From positions 1,178,001 through 1,242,000 of the forward strand of contig CP047423.1 of assembly GCA_014058405.1 (NCBI GenBank): a DNA stretch of 64,000 nucleotides. The letters run 5' to 3'. This document shows positions 62,381-64,000 of this stretch, in pieces. Numbering within the stretch: position 1 is the first letter of the stretch; every line of letters starts with the position of its first letter. The notes under the pieces were generated by a model, which had not been told where the DNA came from, ran no database searches, and saw only the letters and a list, made by a program, of their open reading frames with translations. Made by a program: the position numbers and the translations under genes. The DNA is from Candidatus Nitrospira kreftii (GTDB taxonomy: Bacteria > Nitrospirota > Nitrospiria > Nitrospirales > Nitrospiraceae).

Positions 62381-62611
62381 TCAGGAGTTCCGGTTCCGCA
62401 TCCCCTTAATCGAACAGTAAAGCGCATACCCCTGAGCCACCATTCCAGTCACCAGCAATCCAAGTGCGGTCTGTAACCAATGAGAGTCAGGATGATCCAG
62501 CCCATACATCCCGAGGACGAACCCGAGCGCGATGGCAATAATACCGACCGATCGTGCGATGATGGCGCTCAGCCGCCAATTCTTGGGTGATGGGACGGTG
62601 GAAGGCTGCAT
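62381..62611 (-). CDS. 76-residue two-helix membrane protein
   Basis: ATG 62611 follows GGAGAG. Two membrane helices are visible (IIARSVGIIAIALGFVLGMY and TALGLLVTGMVAQGYALYCS). The N-terminus is polar. No function is recognised. It lies 58 bases downstream of the heme-motif lipoprotein on the same strand, and could be co-transcribed with it. Confidence 0.6.
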   Translation of the reverse strand: MQPSTVPSPKNWRLSAIIARSVGIIAIALGFVLGMYGLDHPDSHWLQTALGLLVTGMVAQGYALYCSIKGMRNRNS

Positions 62612-62669
62612 TGATCCACTCTCCGTGTGATTCGAATGAGCGGCGAATTAATCCTTCAACAACAACCAG

Positions 62670-63620
62670 TTATCTCTGATAACAATTTCTCGCTGGATCC
62701 TCATCAGGCGAGTTGGCCGCGCAGTTTGGTCCCATGGGTCGAGGCGCCTTTACGTAGCCTTCAACCGTGTAGTTCTTTTTCAAGATCGCCACATGCAACT
62801 CGTGACAGGATCCTGAACACCCAGGTGCCGTCGGGAGTGGATTGCTGAGCGCAACGGATTGTCCGCTGATCGGGATGAAGCGTGGATAGGTGATGGTGGT
62901 CTTACCGAACGTGAGTTGTCCGTGGTGCGAGGATTGCTCGACACGGGTGGTGAATGTCGGGCGGACCTGTTCTGGTCTCAACACCGTGGCCCAGGTGGGA
63001 TCGTCTGGGGCATAGAGGAAGGCGTTATTCCCACGATGGCATTCGGTGCAGGGCACGGTGCCTGAAGCAAATCCTTGGACAGGATCACGGAGTGAGTCGA
63101 TCGACACTTCGGTCGTCTCGGATGTCCATCGCGTTATTGGTGAGCTCGGGTCGTTGCTCCAAAAACAGGCGTGTCCCGTCGTGGCGCTTTGACAAATGAT
63201 TTGAAACGATCCGTTACTTCTTCCCAGGGCAATGCAGGCACCTCTCACGTCGGGTGCGGCGTACGACCAGACGCTCGCGAATGAGGTATCATCGACCGGA
63301 GTCTGATCGAGTGCATTCGGCGTCAATAATATTACATGAAGATTGCCGTGGCGCTCCCATTCTGATGCGGACGGTGTCCAATCTGGTGGAACCGGAACGC
63401 CTTTATCACGGCATGACGTCAGATAATTACCTTCACTGACAACGGCTACGTGTGCTGGTTCGGTTGTTCCAGACGTGTGAGGCTGGGCTACTTCTTTCGG
63501 CAACTCAATGAGCGAACAGCTTATGAGGAGTACACCAAGCAATGGAAAAATAGATGATCCGAGCGATCTCACAATGACGCCAAGCTCCATGGAATCATCT
63601 CTCATTCGTCCAGGAAACAT
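62670..63620 (-). CDS. Lipoprotein with c-type heme-like motifs
   Basis: This 316-residue protein has a hydrophobic N-terminus ending LGVLLISC, a lipobox. CTECH (CxxCH) and CSGSCH (CxxxCH) are candidate heme-binding sites. Other Cys (SCRDKG, GACIALG, ICQSATTGHACF) may form disulfides. It resembles secreted proteins linked to multiheme respiratory chains. Start choices are 63620 and ATG 63590, which has GAGAG upstream and a cleaner signal. A role in electron transfer is inference. Confidence 0.65.
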   Translation of the reverse strand: MFPGRMRDDSMELGVIVRSLGSSIFPLLGVLLISCSLIELPKEVAQPHTSGTTEPAHVAVVSEGNYLTSCRDKGVPVPPDWTPSASEWERHGNLHVILLTPNALDQTPVDDTSFASVWSYAAPDVRGACIALGRSNGSFQIICQSATTGHACFWSNDPSSPITRWTSETTEVSIDSLRDPVQGFASGTVPCTECHRGNNAFLYAPDDPTWATVLRPEQVRPTFTTRVEQSSHHGQLTFGKTTITYPRFIPISGQSVALSNPLPTAPGCSGSCHELHVAILKKNYTVEGYVKAPRPMGPNCAANSPDEDPARNCYQR

Positions 63621-64000
63621 AAGTCGCGTGATAATACGCTGTGAAGCAGGATGTCAAGGGATACCATCCGAAGAATGATCATCTCAGCAGATGGTGAATG
63701 GTATGACCAGTGTCAGTACGGGCCGCGTTGAAAAAATATCTCTGACCTTCAGAGAAAGATGATTGACAATTTTCCTCACCTAGGATACTGCTCCGGTCGG
63801 AATAGAGAGGGCATGGAAATTCCCACGCAGGCTCGATGAAACGCTCCGCGCAAGCAAAGTTCCGCACCTACTGAGTGATCGTTTCCGTGAAATACTCGAA
63901 GTGCTCTGCTCACGAAACAAGCCCATCAGTCGCCAGGAATCGTGATGATTGCGATGACGTCTCTGAGCCAATAGCACGCCAGCGCGATCTGTCAAAAAAA
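63621..64000. other. 380-bp right edge
   Basis: No gene, repeat or tRNA is recognised. Frames on the minus strand (63679-63867 and 63780-63995) lack motifs. Confidence 0.4.

Overview
The window looks like a chromosomal segment of a Gram-negative bacterium close to Nitrospira (phylum Nitrospirota). That placement is inference from gene content and protein style: a DhnA-type class I aldolase next to fructose-1,6-bisphosphatase, type-2 ExbB/ExbD, a cytochrome c-FTR1 fusion, many c-type heme motifs, TonB receptors and a moderately high GC content. No rRNA, convincing tRNA, insertion sequence, prophage or CRISPR array was seen.

Layout. (1) 1-10.4 kb: the end of a surface-polysaccharide cluster. 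It holds the tail of an ABC exporter ATPase, a decayed cysC (APS kinase), a GT61 glycosyltransferase, an FdtA/FdtB/acetyltransferase cassette for a 3-acetamido-3,6-dideoxy-hexose, a sulfotransferase, a sugar methyltransferase, two more glycosyltransferases and an SDR epimerase. (2) 10.4-26.2 kb: mostly housekeeping genes. They are a KdsC-like phosphatase, manC and manB (GDP-mannose supply), a DUF3108 protein, fbp and class I aldolase (gluconeogenesis), HtrA/DegP, ispD-ispF, cysE, a PsiF-like protein, an orphan phosphoenolpyruvate mutase fused to a nucleotidyltransferase, truA, an AmiC-type amidase, a NYN nuclease and tatD. (3) 26.2-44.3 kb: an iron region. It holds a FecI-type sigma factor, FecR, a siderophore receptor, a truncated fatty-acyl-AMP ligase, a cytochrome c-FTR1 permease, a tripartite RND pump, ExbB-ExbD-TonB and a PepSY membrane protein. 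(4) 44.3-51.7 kb: a frameshifted nucleotidyltransferase with its small partner, a run of very small proteins (LuxR-type HTH, zinc ribbon and others), DAHP synthase, and a second TonB receptor flanked by two His-rich secreted proteins. (5) 51.9-64 kb: accessory genes. They include a coiled-coil protein built by internal duplication, a PAP2 phosphatase, a COG0523 GTPase, a SUI1 factor, a GlxA-type regulator beside an ABM monooxygenase, a cupin, an algal-type vanadium haloperoxidase, an O-methyltransferase, small membrane proteins and a heme-motif lipoprotein.

The most notable signal is a module present three times, at 26319-26437, 40282-40431 and 45666-45813. Each copy has a TTGACA-N18-TAYTGA promoter overlapping a Fur-box-like palindrome. 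A short RNA follows with an invariant block (GAGGCCAGAGGTY then GAAGACCGGAGCCCA), ending in a 13-14 bp intrinsic terminator whose stem shows compensatory changes between copies. The copies stand directly upstream of the fecI-type sigma factor, of exbB-exbD-tonB and of a small LuxR-type HTH gene. This fits an iron-controlled family of attenuator leaders or terminated small RNAs. I do not recognise it as a named RNA family.
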